From Gloeothece verrucosa PCC 7822 (lineage in GTDB: Bacteria; Cyanobacteriota; Cyanobacteriia; Cyanobacteriales; Microcystaceae): DNA of 64,000 nt. The position numbers and the translations under genes are program-made. Under the pieces are notes generated by a model that was not told the origin of the DNA, did not search any database, and was given only the letters and a program-made list of their open reading frames with translations. Where the stretch lies: assembly GCF_000147335.1 (NCBI RefSeq), contig NC_014501.1, positions 3,222,300-3,286,299 of the forward strand, read 5' to 3'. This document shows positions 28,825-37,308 of this stretch, piece by piece. Numbering within the stretch: the first letter of the stretch is position 1; each line of letters opens with the position of its first letter.

Positions 28825-30981
28825 TTATGTATTAAATTTAGCCCACATTTGCTGATAAGCATTCTCCATATCTCGAGTAAATTGTTGAGCATTCCATAAA
28901 GGAGCGGTTTTTCTGCCGTTTTTCAATTTCCAAGCAATCTGTTGTCGTAACCTTTCATCAGTTCCCAGTTTTATTCCCCATTGTATATATTCTTCATCAG
29001 TCCAAGCAATGCCCTCAGTTAACCCGGCGTGAATCATAAAAGTATAACTGTTGCGGGCGGCAAATTGTTGACCGACACGGGTCACTAAAGGTATTCCCAT
29101 CCACAAAACTTCTAAGGTGGTGGTTGCTCCATTATAGGGAAAGGTGTCTAAAACCACATCAGCAATGGTTAAATTAGCTCGATGAATTTCTTCGCTGGCA
29201 ACAGTAGATAAAAATCTGATTCGGTTTGGTGAAACTCCTTCTTCTGAAGCAATACTAAGAAATAATTGTTCAATTTTTTCGGTTTGTCCTGCTCCTTTAA
29301 CCAACAGATAGCTATTGGGAACTTCCTTGAGGACTTTCATCTGTAAGCGGATCGTATCGGGATGACGTTTAAGCCCGGTTTGGACGCTTAAATAAATGAT
29401 CGCCTCACTAGGAATATTTAAATGTTCTCGTCGAAGAGTAGGAACTCCACTTTCAAACCCATCCACAGCCAGATAACAATGAGGTAAACGCCAAATCTTT
29501 TCGTGATAGTAGTCTTGCGCTTCCTGGGGCAAAACATAATCATCGGCGATGTAATAATCGATCGCCGGTACCCCCGAACCATCTAACCCAAGCCAAGTCA
29601 CTTGTAGGGGTGCGGGCTTTAAGGCCATGACTTGACAAGTGATAACATTGGTAATACTGTCGAGGTCAACGAGAATATCAATCTCATCTTTTTCAATCTG
29701 GAGAGCGATTGCTCGTTCGTTAGAAAAATTATAGGTCAGGTCCGCTTTTTGACGAAACCAAGCCTCGGTTAATTCATCCTCTGGTTGATTGACTAGATAA
29801 AGTGCTACCTCGAAAGAGTCTCGATTTCGATAGTGCAGTAGCCAGCGACTTAACCAACCGACAGAATGTCTTCTAAGGGTGTGGGCGATATAACCAATTT
29901 TTAAACGATGGGGTTGAAGTCTTTTAACCTCAATTCGATTGGGCATCCCCTGCAAATTCTGCACATTGTCTTGAAAAAGACGAGAGAGTTGATTTTGTAA
30001 AGCGCGATTTTCCCTTGGATTATCTTGAAGATAATATAAAGGCATGGCCATGCCTTGTAGAGCGGCTTTCACCACTGAATCAATAGACTCAAGCCCAGCT
30101 TTAAGCATCTGTTGCAGTGAAGCTATATAGTCTTTTGTCATTGACTGTGTTTCTAGCCAAGCTCCACTATGCAATAAAATTTGTAACAATTTATATTGTC
30201 CAAAAACCTTTAAAGACAAGGATTCGGCTTGCTGATAAAATTTTTCGGCCGCTTTTCTAGCTTGAGGATATCGTTTAGCCATGAAATTAAACCAAAAAAG
30301 TTGATCAACTAAATATATATTGTCTGGTTGTGCTTCTAAACATATTTCAGTGAGATCAGCCGCATAGGCGGCTTGTAAACGATCGTATGCTATTTTAAGC
30401 ACCACCTGATTGACAGTGGTAAAAAATATATCAAACTTACGAATGTGATGCTGACTGGCTTTGACAAATGCCACAGTGAGCAAGGCAGGAAATTCTAAAA
30501 CTTCCGATAATACCTGCAAGAGTAAGTCTGTGTTGAGTGTCTCCGTCGGAGTTGACTGTAAAATTTCTACCACATCCCAATCTTCTAAGTGTTTTGGACT
30601 GTAGCAGTTCAGGCAAATTTCAAGGTGAATCAGGTTTAATAAATTATTGATTAGCGTCGGCACTATTTCTCGAAGGTGTGCCCGAATTAGCCAACTTAAC
30701 TGATAATTTTCTTGCTCCTGCTGCCGTTGGGCTTCGCTATCCAAAATCTCTATTAATTGGCTTGTCCACTCTTGTTGTTCTTGTTCTTCTCCTTGACTCA
30801 TGGCCAGTAGCCAAGTAGCTTGCGCCTCGGGTTCTTGTCGAGTCAGTAAATAAGCTAACCCTAAATACCAGTAATGAGAGGCGTTTTCGGGTTCAGCTTC
30901 TATTAATTGTTCATAAAACTGCTGTACTAAACTGTAGTCACCATTGATGAGAGATTGATATGCCTGTGGATGCCAAATCAT
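28825..30981 (-). CDS. O-GlcNAc-transferase-like (GT41/SPINDLY) protein, copy B
   Basis: 718 aa, paralog of copy A with the same layout: TPR-like N-terminus, then LKIGYIAHTLRRHSVGWL, IDILVDLDSIT, LQVTWLGLDGSGVPAIDY, LKRHPDTIRLQMKVLKEVPN, GATTTLEVLWMGIPLVTRVG. The last ~140 residues of A and B are nearly identical while their TPR halves differ strongly, so they share chemistry but probably recognise different acceptors. It is the first gene of the two-gene leftward operon, divergent from pilin 1 across 264 bp. Confidence 0.85.
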   Translation of the reverse strand: MIWHPQAYQSLINGDYSLVQQFYEQLIEAEPENASHYWYLGLAYLLTRQEPEAQATWLLAMSQGEEQEQQEWTSQLIEILDSEAQRQQEQENYQLSWLIRAHLREIVPTLINNLLNLIHLEICLNCYSPKHLEDWDVVEILQSTPTETLNTDLLLQVLSEVLEFPALLTVAFVKASQHHIRKFDIFFTTVNQVVLKIAYDRLQAAYAADLTEICLEAQPDNIYLVDQLFWFNFMAKRYPQARKAAEKFYQQAESLSLKVFGQYKLLQILLHSGAWLETQSMTKDYIASLQQMLKAGLESIDSVVKAALQGMAMPLYYLQDNPRENRALQNQLSRLFQDNVQNLQGMPNRIEVKRLQPHRLKIGYIAHTLRRHSVGWLSRWLLHYRNRDSFEVALYLVNQPEDELTEAWFRQKADLTYNFSNERAIALQIEKDEIDILVDLDSITNVITCQVMALKPAPLQVTWLGLDGSGVPAIDYYIADDYVLPQEAQDYYHEKIWRLPHCYLAVDGFESGVPTLRREHLNIPSEAIIYLSVQTGLKRHPDTIRLQMKVLKEVPNSYLLVKGAGQTEKIEQLFLSIASEEGVSPNRIRFLSTVASEEIHRANLTIADVVLDTFPYNGATTTLEVLWMGIPLVTRVGQQFAARNSYTFMIHAGLTEGIAWTDEEYIQWGIKLGTDERLRQQIAWKLKNGRKTAPLWNAQQFTRDMENAYQQMWAKFNT

Positions 30982-31110
30982 TTTAATTTGTCCAATATCA
31001 CTGATGAATTAACCATAGCCTATATTTGTTGAGAGGCTGTCTCTATATCTATAGTAAACTTAAGCGGCTATTCGTGAGTCTGGGAGGGCTTTTCTTTCTG
31101 TCTTTTCATA

Positions 31111-31143
31111 ACTTCAGTATATTTTCGGAAAACGACCTGAAGT
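31111..31143 (+). promoter_or_regulatory. Hairpin upstream of pilin 1
   Basis: ACTTCAG (31111-31117) pairs with CTGAAGT (31137-31143), with an inner TTTTC/GGAAAA pairing. The same position upstream of pilin 2 has a related hairpin whose outer stem has changed on both sides (CTTAA / TTAAG at 31965-31994), so pairing is kept. Role unknown. Confidence 0.45.
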
Positions 31144-31190
31144 TCTTAATAAAAAAAAATTTTTCAGAAGTGATATGAAAGTTGAGTAAG

Positions 31191-31205
31191 GTGGGTATGT
31201 TCTAT
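31191..31205 (+). promoter_or_regulatory. Shared pilin upstream motif GTGGGTATGTTCTAT, site 1
   Basis: This 15-mer lies 55 bp before the pilin 1 ATG, recurs exactly 57 bp before pilin 2 (32037-32051) and, as TGGGTATGTTTTAT (36388-36401), about 60 bp before pilin 3. Its conservation before three pilin genes, one 4 kb away in otherwise different sequence, points to a promoter element or a 5' regulatory site. Confidence 0.5.
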
Positions 31206-31245
31206 CTAGAAGAAAAAAATTAACCCCTACCACAAGGAAAAGCGT

Positions 31246-31767
31246 ATGAACTCTCAATTCAAAATTAAATTTCTTAACCACCTCAACAAAAAAAATAATA
31301 AAGGTTTTACATTAATTGAATTATTGGTTGTTGTTATTATCATCGGTGTTCTTGCCGCTATTGCATTACCCAACTTATTAGGACAAGTAGCTAAAGGCAG
31401 ACAAGCTGAAGCTAAAAATAACCTCGGTGCTATCAACCGCGCTCAACAAGCTTACCGTTTAGAAGAAGCGACTTTTGGGGCTCTAAGCAACTTACCCCTC
31501 AAAGTTACAGGGCAATATTATGATTTTTCTGATGGAGCTACTGCTGCGAGTGCCACTGGTGCAAACCAAAAAGCTAGTGCCAAAACCGCTTACGACAACG
31601 ATATTCTCGATTACAAATCGGCTGTAGGTCAAATGAGTGATGGTACATTTAGTGCTGTTATTTGCGAACAAACCACTAATCCTAGCGCCACTACTCCTGG
31701 TGATGCTACTGCTGGTACAGCCGCTGCTCAAGCCGCTTGTCCTACTAATACCAAAGCCATTAAATAA
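31246..31767 (+). CDS. Type IV pilin, PilA-like, copy 1
   Basis: 173 aa. Class III leader ending in KG|FTLIELLVVVIIIGVLAA with the cleavage Gly at residue 20 and Glu5 of the mature protein; then the usual ALPNLLGQVAKGRQAEAKNN helix. The C-terminal globular part is rich in Ala/Thr/Ser (good O-glycosylation sites) and ends with a Cys pair (VICEQ and AACPT) that may form the pilin D-loop disulfide. Expected role is the major pilus subunit for twitching, DNA uptake or flocculation. Followed by a terminator hairpin. Confidence 0.95.
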   Translation: MNSQFKIKFLNHLNKKNNKGFTLIELLVVVIIIGVLAAIALPNLLGQVAKGRQAEAKNNLGAINRAQQAYRLEEATFGALSNLPLKVTGQYYDFSDGATAASATGANQKASAKTAYDNDILDYKSAVGQMSDGTFSAVICEQTTNPSATTPGDATAGTAAAQAACPTNTKAIK

Positions 31768-31821
31768 AAGCTAAGGCAAGTTAGACAAACAATCTTGCAA
31801 TGGTTTTTGACCTACTCTATT

Positions 31822-31842
31822 CTCCTCTTGCCTCAAGGGGAG
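31822..31842 (+). terminator. Terminator after pilin 1
   Basis: CTCCTCTTG (31822-31830) pairs with CAAGGGGAG (31834-31842), one G-T pair, 3-nt loop, followed within a few bases by a T run. The same hairpin recurs after pilin 2. Confidence 0.65.
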
Positions 31843-31964
31843 ATATATTTTTATCATTATTCAAATTAAAAGACTACACTCCTCCACCCCTCCCAAACTT
31901 TTCTCTTAAAGGGAATAACTAAACGGTAGTTTTGATTATTTATTATTGATGTTCAGGGGCTTAG

Positions 31965-31994
31965 CTTAAGTATATTTTCGGGAAAAATATTAAG
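31965..31994 (+). promoter_or_regulatory. Hairpin upstream of pilin 2
   Basis: CTTAA (31965-31969) pairs with TTAAG (31990-31994), with inner TATTTTC / GAAAAATA pairing. It is the counterpart of the hairpin at 31111-31143; the central TATATTTTCGG is shared while the outer stem differs but still pairs. Confidence 0.45.
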
Positions 31995-32036
31995 TTTAGA
32001 TAAAATTTAAATAAAGTGATATGAAATTTTCCCAAA

Positions 32037-32051
32037 GTGGGTATGTTCTAT
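32037..32051 (+). promoter_or_regulatory. Shared pilin upstream motif, site 2
   Basis: Exact copy of GTGGGTATGTTCTAT, 57 bp before the pilin 2 start; see site 1. Confidence 0.5.
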
Positions 32052-32093
32052 GTAGAACCAAAAAATTTTATTTCTGCCCCCAAGGAAAAGCGT

Positions 32094-32615
32094 ATGAACT
32101 CTCAATTCAAAATTAAATTTCTTAACCACCTCAACAAAAAAAATAATAAAGGTTTTACATTAATTGAATTATTGGTTGTTGTTATTATCATCGGTGTTCT
32201 TGCCGCTATTGCATTACCCAACTTATTAGGACAAGTAGCTAAAGGCAGACAAGCTGAAGCTAAAAACAACCTCGGTGCTATCAACCGCGCTCAACAAGCT
32301 TACCGTTTAGAAGAAGCGACTTTTGGGGCTCTAAGCAACTTACCCATCAAAGTTACAGGGCAATATTATGATTTTTCTGATGGAGCTACTGCTGCGAGTG
32401 CCACTGGTGCAAACCAAAAAGCTAGTGCCAAAACCGCTTACGACAACGATATTCTCGATTACAAATCGGCTGTAGGTCAAATGAGTGATGGTACATTTAG
32501 TGCTGTTATTTGCGAACAAACCACTAATCCTAGTGCTGCTACTCCTGGTGATGCTACTGCTGGTACAGCCACTGCTCAAGCCGCTTGTCCTACTGATACC
32601 AAAGCCATTAAATAA
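32094..32615 (+). CDS. Type IV pilin, PilA-like, copy 2
   Basis: 173 aa from the ATG at 32094, chosen by identity with copy 1; an in-frame start 57 bases earlier overlaps the shared upstream motif and is unlikely. The protein differs from copy 1 at only about four residues (Leu/Ile in NLPxKV, and Thr/Ala, Ala/Thr and Asn/Asp near the C-terminus), and the DNA is almost identical from before the start to after the stop. Recent duplication or ongoing gene conversion is the likely cause. Confidence 0.95.
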   Translation: MNSQFKIKFLNHLNKKNNKGFTLIELLVVVIIIGVLAAIALPNLLGQVAKGRQAEAKNNLGAINRAQQAYRLEEATFGALSNLPIKVTGQYYDFSDGATAASATGANQKASAKTAYDNDILDYKSAVGQMSDGTFSAVICEQTTNPSAATPGDATAGTATAQAACPTDTKAIK

Positions 32616-32669
32616 AAGCTAAGGCAAGTTGGCCAGATGATTTTGCGATGGTTTTTAACCTACTCTATT

Positions 32670-32690
32670 CTCCTCTTGCCTCAAGGGGGG
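32670..32690 (+). terminator. Terminator after pilin 2
   Basis: Copy of the pilin 1 terminator: CTCCTCTTG (32670-32678) with CAAGGGGGG (32682-32690), then AAAAATTTTTT. Confidence 0.6.
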
Positions 32691-32744
32691 AAAAATTTTT
32701 TAAGTTGAAAAAGTTTTAGTAATAATAACTAAAAAATTAAAACA

Positions 32745-33653
32745 ATGAAACTTCCGATTTTCAACTTCAGCACGGACAAAGGAAGTGAGGAGTACCGACA
32801 ACTTCAAACTCCAATACCAACTGCCGGCAGCAAAAGGATCACCAATTCCCGCTCTTTGACTTTCGACTTCCGACTTTTACAAAACTTTAAAGAAATTCAA
32901 AGCTATCTAACATTAGCGGTAGTTATTCTCGGTTGTCTTTTCGGCATTACCTCTCTCCAACAACCTAAACTCCAAGCCTTGACTAAATCTGGATTAAGTG
33001 CATCTGATTATCAACAAGCCGAAGGATTAGAAAAAGTTAAATTAGATATTTTAAAAAAATTACCCGCTTTGGGTTTTGATAATTTATTAGCCGATTGGAG
33101 TCTCTTACAATTTATTCAGTATTACGGTGATGAAGATGCTAGAAAAGTCACGGGATATAGTTTAAGCCCTGACTATCTAGAAATTATTAGTCAGAATGAC
33201 CCTAAATTTAGTCAGGCTTATCTGAGAATCTCTCCGGCTTCTTCTATTAATGCTGGTCGTCCAGACCGTACTATTGCTATTATGAATGAAGGTTTAAAAT
33301 CCCTTAATCCTAATATTCCAGAGGCTTATTTAGTCTGGCTTTATAAAGGTGTAGATGAACTTTTATTTTTAGGAGATACAAAAGCCGCTAAACAGTCTTA
33401 TCAGATGGCGGCTAACTGGGCTAAAATTGCTGGAGATGAACGTATAGCACTATCAGCAGAAAATACGGTTAATTTTTTAAGCAAAAAGCCTGATAGTAAA
33501 ACGGCTCAAGTTGGGGCTTGGTTTATGGTTTTTGTTAATAGTTCAGATCTCAAAACCAAAATATTTGCTAAAAATAAAATTGAAAATTTAGGCGGAAAAT
33601 TAACGCTATATGCTGATGGAAGAGTAACCGCTACCGCTCCGAAAGAAGATTAG
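32745..33653 (+). CDS. Membrane-anchored hypothetical protein in pilin locus
   Basis: 302 aa. About 45 N-terminal residues of low-complexity character (SRSLTFDFRLLQNF) precede one membrane helix (SYLTLAVVILGCLFGITSL, about 53-71). The rest is a helical, TPR-like soluble domain (YQQAEGLEKVKLDILKKLPA, NEGLKSLNPNIPEAYLVWLY, AKQSYQMAANWAKIAGDERI). It lies 130 bp after pilin 2 on the same strand and converges with the O-antigen-ligase-like gene, overlapping it by 23 bp at the 3' ends. A role in pilus assembly or modification is suggested only by position. Confidence 0.7.
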   Translation: MKLPIFNFSTDKGSEEYRQLQTPIPTAGSKRITNSRSLTFDFRLLQNFKEIQSYLTLAVVILGCLFGITSLQQPKLQALTKSGLSASDYQQAEGLEKVKLDILKKLPALGFDNLLADWSLLQFIQYYGDEDARKVTGYSLSPDYLEIISQNDPKFSQAYLRISPASSINAGRPDRTIAIMNEGLKSLNPNIPEAYLVWLYKGVDELLFLGDTKAAKQSYQMAANWAKIAGDERIALSAENTVNFLSKKPDSKTAQVGAWFMVFVNSSDLKTKIFAKNKIENLGGKLTLYADGRVTATAPKED

Positions 33654-36204
33654 GATAAGGGTAAGGGGGAAATATAACTGATAGTAACTGGTATTTATTA
33701 TCAGGAGGATGTGGAAGATTAAGCCGCTCAGTTTTCACTTGATTAATTAATTCATCTAGTTGAGGATATAGTCGAGAAAATTCCGGAAATAAACTTAATT
33801 TATTCACAATAATAGGAATTTGTAATTCTGAAGGCAAAGGAATATAAGCTAAATTCCGTCCCTGATAATTTCGATAGGTTAATATTAAAGCAATTTTGGG
33901 AGCCGATTTGGGTTGTTGTAGCAAACTAGATAACCAAGTTTTAATGTCTCGGTTTCGATAAATACTATTTTCTAAAAATTCTTTATCTCTTGTTGTTAAC
34001 TGATTAGAAAATTGCTGAAAATAAGCTCCTAAATACTGTTTTGGGTCAATCCATGCCCGCAGTAATAATAAAGGTTCAGCAGTTGGCTCGGCTTTAAGAG
34101 CTTGATTTAATATAGTTAAGGATTCTTCAGGAGAAGAATTGGCCAATAATAAAGCTTTGACTAACGGATTTAGGTGTTTTTTTTCGGCTTTTTCTAAGGG
34201 AAAATTTGAATCCCATTTAATCAAAGTAATAATTTCATCAATCTGTTGAGTAATATCTGGAGAATCCGTTTTTTGTTTGAGGATTGAAAATAATCGGATA
34301 GTTTCTTCGGCTACCGGTTTTTTAACTTCAGATAAACCGGGTTGATTCCATAAAGGATAAAAGAAAAAAGACGGTTGAATTAGTCCTTGTAAAGCTAAGG
34401 CAGTAATCGCTTTTTCTCGTTGTTGCAACTGGAGATACTCTCTGCCTAATAAATAGTAAGTATAAAGGGGGCTACGGGGTAATAATTGAACTCCTCTACT
34501 CAGATATTTAATAGCTTGATCACTCTTATTAACATCTCGGTAGAGCATTCCTAAAACTTGGTTAAAAGCAATATCATTAGGAGCCGCTTGATTAATCAAA
34601 TTTTGAAAATTATTAATAGCATCTTCAGTTAAATCTCGATAGAGTTTACCATCCTGAATGGTATCTCGAACCTTAAGAACTTCATAGGCAGCTTGCAGAT
34701 GATAAATAGGGTCCCAAGGCACTAAGGTAGCGGCTAAAGATGCTTGTTGATAAGCTTCCTCAATCTTTCCCGCATTAAAATTGCGCTCTGAGGCAACCGC
34801 TAAACTCATCGCTCTACTAACCGGTATCCAAAGAATAATAGAGATTACCATCACCGTTATTGCCCCTAAACTGTACCAACGCCGACTCAAGGAAGTAAAT
34901 TCTTTACTAATAGACAACTGATGAAGATCTGCCAATCTGATTAACAGTGCAATTAAGGCGATTAACGTCACACAGATGGCTATATTATCGAGTTGATAAT
35001 CGGTCAAACTAGAAACCGTATAAGCCAATAAACTACTCCCGATACCATAAAGCAAATAACGGTTTTTCGGTTCCGTGCAATGACGATATAAACGAATCCA
35101 TAATCGAGTACAACAGCCTAAAAAGAGCAGATAAGCCGCCAATCCCATCAGCCCCAATTCTCCGGTAATGTGTATAGGAGTGCTATGTAACTCTTGTAAA
35201 TTGATGAGCAGTAAACCGGCTTCAACGGGACGATAAAGATCGTAAACCCTGGCCATATTGCCGGGACCAATCCCCAAAAGAGGATGTGCTTTAAAAATCT
35301 GCCAAGCTGATCGCCACATATACAGACGTTCTTGACTTTCTCCATCCACTGTAACTTGCACAGCCGGGGTATTTTGAGGAGAAGAAAGATGAATAATTTG
35401 TTGTACTCTAGGATTACTTAAAAGGATTACCACCACCGCAACTAGAGCCACACCTACCATTAGCAAACGCCGTATTCTTTGACTGGGGTGACTTTGAAGG
35501 AGCCAAAACAGGATACTCACCACTATCAAGACGAACAAACCTAAAAACCCACCCCTAGAACTGGTGGTATAAAGCACGAATAATAACAGTAAACTCGCTC
35601 CCCATGCGGCTAGTCGCCGCCATCCTTTTTGATCAACGCCCCAATAAAAAGTTAGGGGTAAAACTAATAACAGATAGCCCGCTAAAAAATTCGGGTGTCC
35701 TATAGGCCAGCCATTACGGGGATCTTCTGGGGTATAATTTTGCCACCAAACCATTAAACCGATGACACTCGCTATCACCCCAGTGAAAGATAATCCTATC
35801 CAGAGGCGACTTAAACTCAGTTGACCCTTTCCTAACCAGTTACGGAGAACATAAAGTAACACCCCGTAATAGATACCTATGCTGACATTCCAAGCCGCCA
35901 CCCCAACAAATTGAGAAAAAATTGCTGATAAGATCAGGGTTATTGCCGTCCATACAACAAACCCATCAAACCCATACCCGACGCATCTAAAAGGGATTTG
36001 AAACTGCCGTAGCATCCAAATTAACCAGACACCTAGCAATAAAAAGCCTGTTTGCCAAACCACGATCCAAGGCCAAGCGACTACCAGATAATAGTTGTTC
36101 GGTAGCCAAGTAAAAAGAACAAGTATCCCTAAGACTAGCCATCCTAGCCATTGGCCTTTCCAAATGACGGCATCAGAAGACTTGGAAGCAAAAGAGTCTA
36201 TCAT
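33631..36204 (-). CDS. O-antigen-ligase/Wzy-like membrane protein with TPR-like tail
   Basis: 857 aa. The first ~430 residues hold about a dozen membrane helices. The large loop carries LYMWRSAWQIFKAHPLLGIGPGN and ELHSTPIHITGELGLMGLAAY, matching the Wzy_C signature with its conserved His. After the last helix (near 430-450) comes a long repeat-type helical domain (YQQASLAATLVPWDPIYHLQ, NQVLGMLYRDVNKSDQAIKY). This architecture is shared by O-antigen ligases and by pilin O-oligosaccharyltransferases of the PglL/PilO type. Sitting between pilin genes, the latter role is attractive but unproven. Confidence 0.8.
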   Translation of the reverse strand: MIDSFASKSSDAVIWKGQWLGWLVLGILVLFTWLPNNYYLVVAWPWIVVWQTGFLLLGVWLIWMLRQFQIPFRCVGYGFDGFVVWTAITLILSAIFSQFVGVAAWNVSIGIYYGVLLYVLRNWLGKGQLSLSRLWIGLSFTGVIASVIGLMVWWQNYTPEDPRNGWPIGHPNFLAGYLLLVLPLTFYWGVDQKGWRRLAAWGASLLLLFVLYTTSSRGGFLGLFVLIVVSILFWLLQSHPSQRIRRLLMVGVALVAVVVILLSNPRVQQIIHLSSPQNTPAVQVTVDGESQERLYMWRSAWQIFKAHPLLGIGPGNMARVYDLYRPVEAGLLLINLQELHSTPIHITGELGLMGLAAYLLFLGCCTRLWIRLYRHCTEPKNRYLLYGIGSSLLAYTVSSLTDYQLDNIAICVTLIALIALLIRLADLHQLSISKEFTSLSRRWYSLGAITVMVISIILWIPVSRAMSLAVASERNFNAGKIEEAYQQASLAATLVPWDPIYHLQAAYEVLKVRDTIQDGKLYRDLTEDAINNFQNLINQAAPNDIAFNQVLGMLYRDVNKSDQAIKYLSRGVQLLPRSPLYTYYLLGREYLQLQQREKAITALALQGLIQPSFFFYPLWNQPGLSEVKKPVAEETIRLFSILKQKTDSPDITQQIDEIITLIKWDSNFPLEKAEKKHLNPLVKALLLANSSPEESLTILNQALKAEPTAEPLLLLRAWIDPKQYLGAYFQQFSNQLTTRDKEFLENSIYRNRDIKTWLSSLLQQPKSAPKIALILTYRNYQGRNLAYIPLPSELQIPIIVNKLSLFPEFSRLYPQLDELINQVKTERLNLPHPPDNKYQLLSVIFPPYPYPNLLSER

Positions 36205-36387
36205 TTTCTATTCAGCATTGGATTAAAAAGCGAGTGCCCCAAGAAATTTATAGCGGTCTTGCTACAGTAGCTTAGTGCTGAGGCAACTTCTATACCCCAG
36301 TCACTTACATTCTATAGAGAGTGCATCTTGCTCAATTTTATCTCTTCTGCCTGTAGGGTGTACAGATGATAGTTTTTTTGACTCAGA

Positions 36388-36401
36388 TGGGTATGTTTTA
36401 T
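36388..36401 (+). promoter_or_regulatory. Shared pilin upstream motif, site 3
   Basis: TGGGTATGTTTTAT, one mismatch from the motif before pilins 1 and 2, about 60 bp before the pilin 3 ATG. Confidence 0.45.
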
Positions 36402-36448
36402 TTGTGAGGTATTAAATTCTATCGAACCACCAGGACAAGGCAAAACTT

Positions 36449-37003
36449 ATGAATAGTAAATTTAAAATTAAATTTCTCCAATATATCCACAACCACAAAG
36501 CCCATCGAGGCTTTACCTTAATCGAACTATTAGTAGTAGTTATTATTATCGGTGTTTTAGCGGCGATCGCTGTACCTAATTTATTAGGACAAGTGGCTAA
36601 AGCTAGACAAGCTGAGGCAATAAATAATTTGGGGGCATTGAACCGCGCCGAACAGAGTTATCGTCTAGAATATTTAAGGTTTACTAAGGTACTCACCAAC
36701 CTTCCCATAAAGCTTGATAATATGCAATATTATACTTTATCTCCTGGTCCAGGAAGCGATTCAGCGACTTCTCTCATAAAAGGCGTTGCCTACTGGACAC
36801 AAGCTAAAACCGAATATGAAAATGATATTTTAGATTACGGTGCTGCTGTTGGACTAACTATAAATGGTGAGTTCTCTCAGGTTATTTGTAGAGAAGAAAG
36901 TCTAAACTCTAATGCAGGTGTTACACCTAATTTTGGTCAAGTTTCTGCTACTACTGGTAATGCTGATTGTGATGGAACCAGAAGTGTCATATTAAAGTAT
37001 TAA
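36449..37003 (+). CDS. Type IV pilin, PilA-like, copy 3 (divergent)
   Basis: 184 aa. Same prepilin leader and helix (RGFTLIELLVVVIIIGVLAA then VPNLLGQVAKARQAEAINN) as the twin pilins, but the globular domain is different (NLPIKLDNMQYYTLSPGPGS, YENDILDYGAAVGL). Two Cys (VICREE and NADCDG) could form the D-loop. It is probably a minor or alternative pilin. It is transcribed divergently from the O-antigen-ligase-like gene. Confidence 0.93.
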   Translation: MNSKFKIKFLQYIHNHKAHRGFTLIELLVVVIIIGVLAAIAVPNLLGQVAKARQAEAINNLGALNRAEQSYRLEYLRFTKVLTNLPIKLDNMQYYTLSPGPGSDSATSLIKGVAYWTQAKTEYENDILDYGAAVGLTINGEFSQVICREESLNSNAGVTPNFGQVSATTGNADCDGTRSVILKY

Positions 37004-37308
37004 TCCTCTGTTAATTTTGGCCAAGTTAACTTGTTTTAAAATATTTATAAATCTTTGAATTTTTTTCTGATTGGGTTACAAAAATATCAGTCAATTCAAG
37101 GATCTAAGCAGGTAGAGGTAGGCATAATTAAGTTGAAAATGGAAAAATACACTCTTGCAACAGGGAAGAAGTAAAAGTTTCCCCCATTTTTAAGAGTTAA
37201 TAATTATACGTTTATTTATGCCCACCCACTTATCTTTTTGGTGAGCCAACACAGTAGTTAAAACAAATCTGCTTTTAAAAAAAATTCACACAAAATTTAT
37301 TAGTAATT
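37004..37308. other. Intergenic region between pilin 3 and the sugar kinase
   Basis: 305 bp between two convergent 3' ends. AT-rich; I see no strong terminator hairpin, repeat or small gene. Confidence 0.4.
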
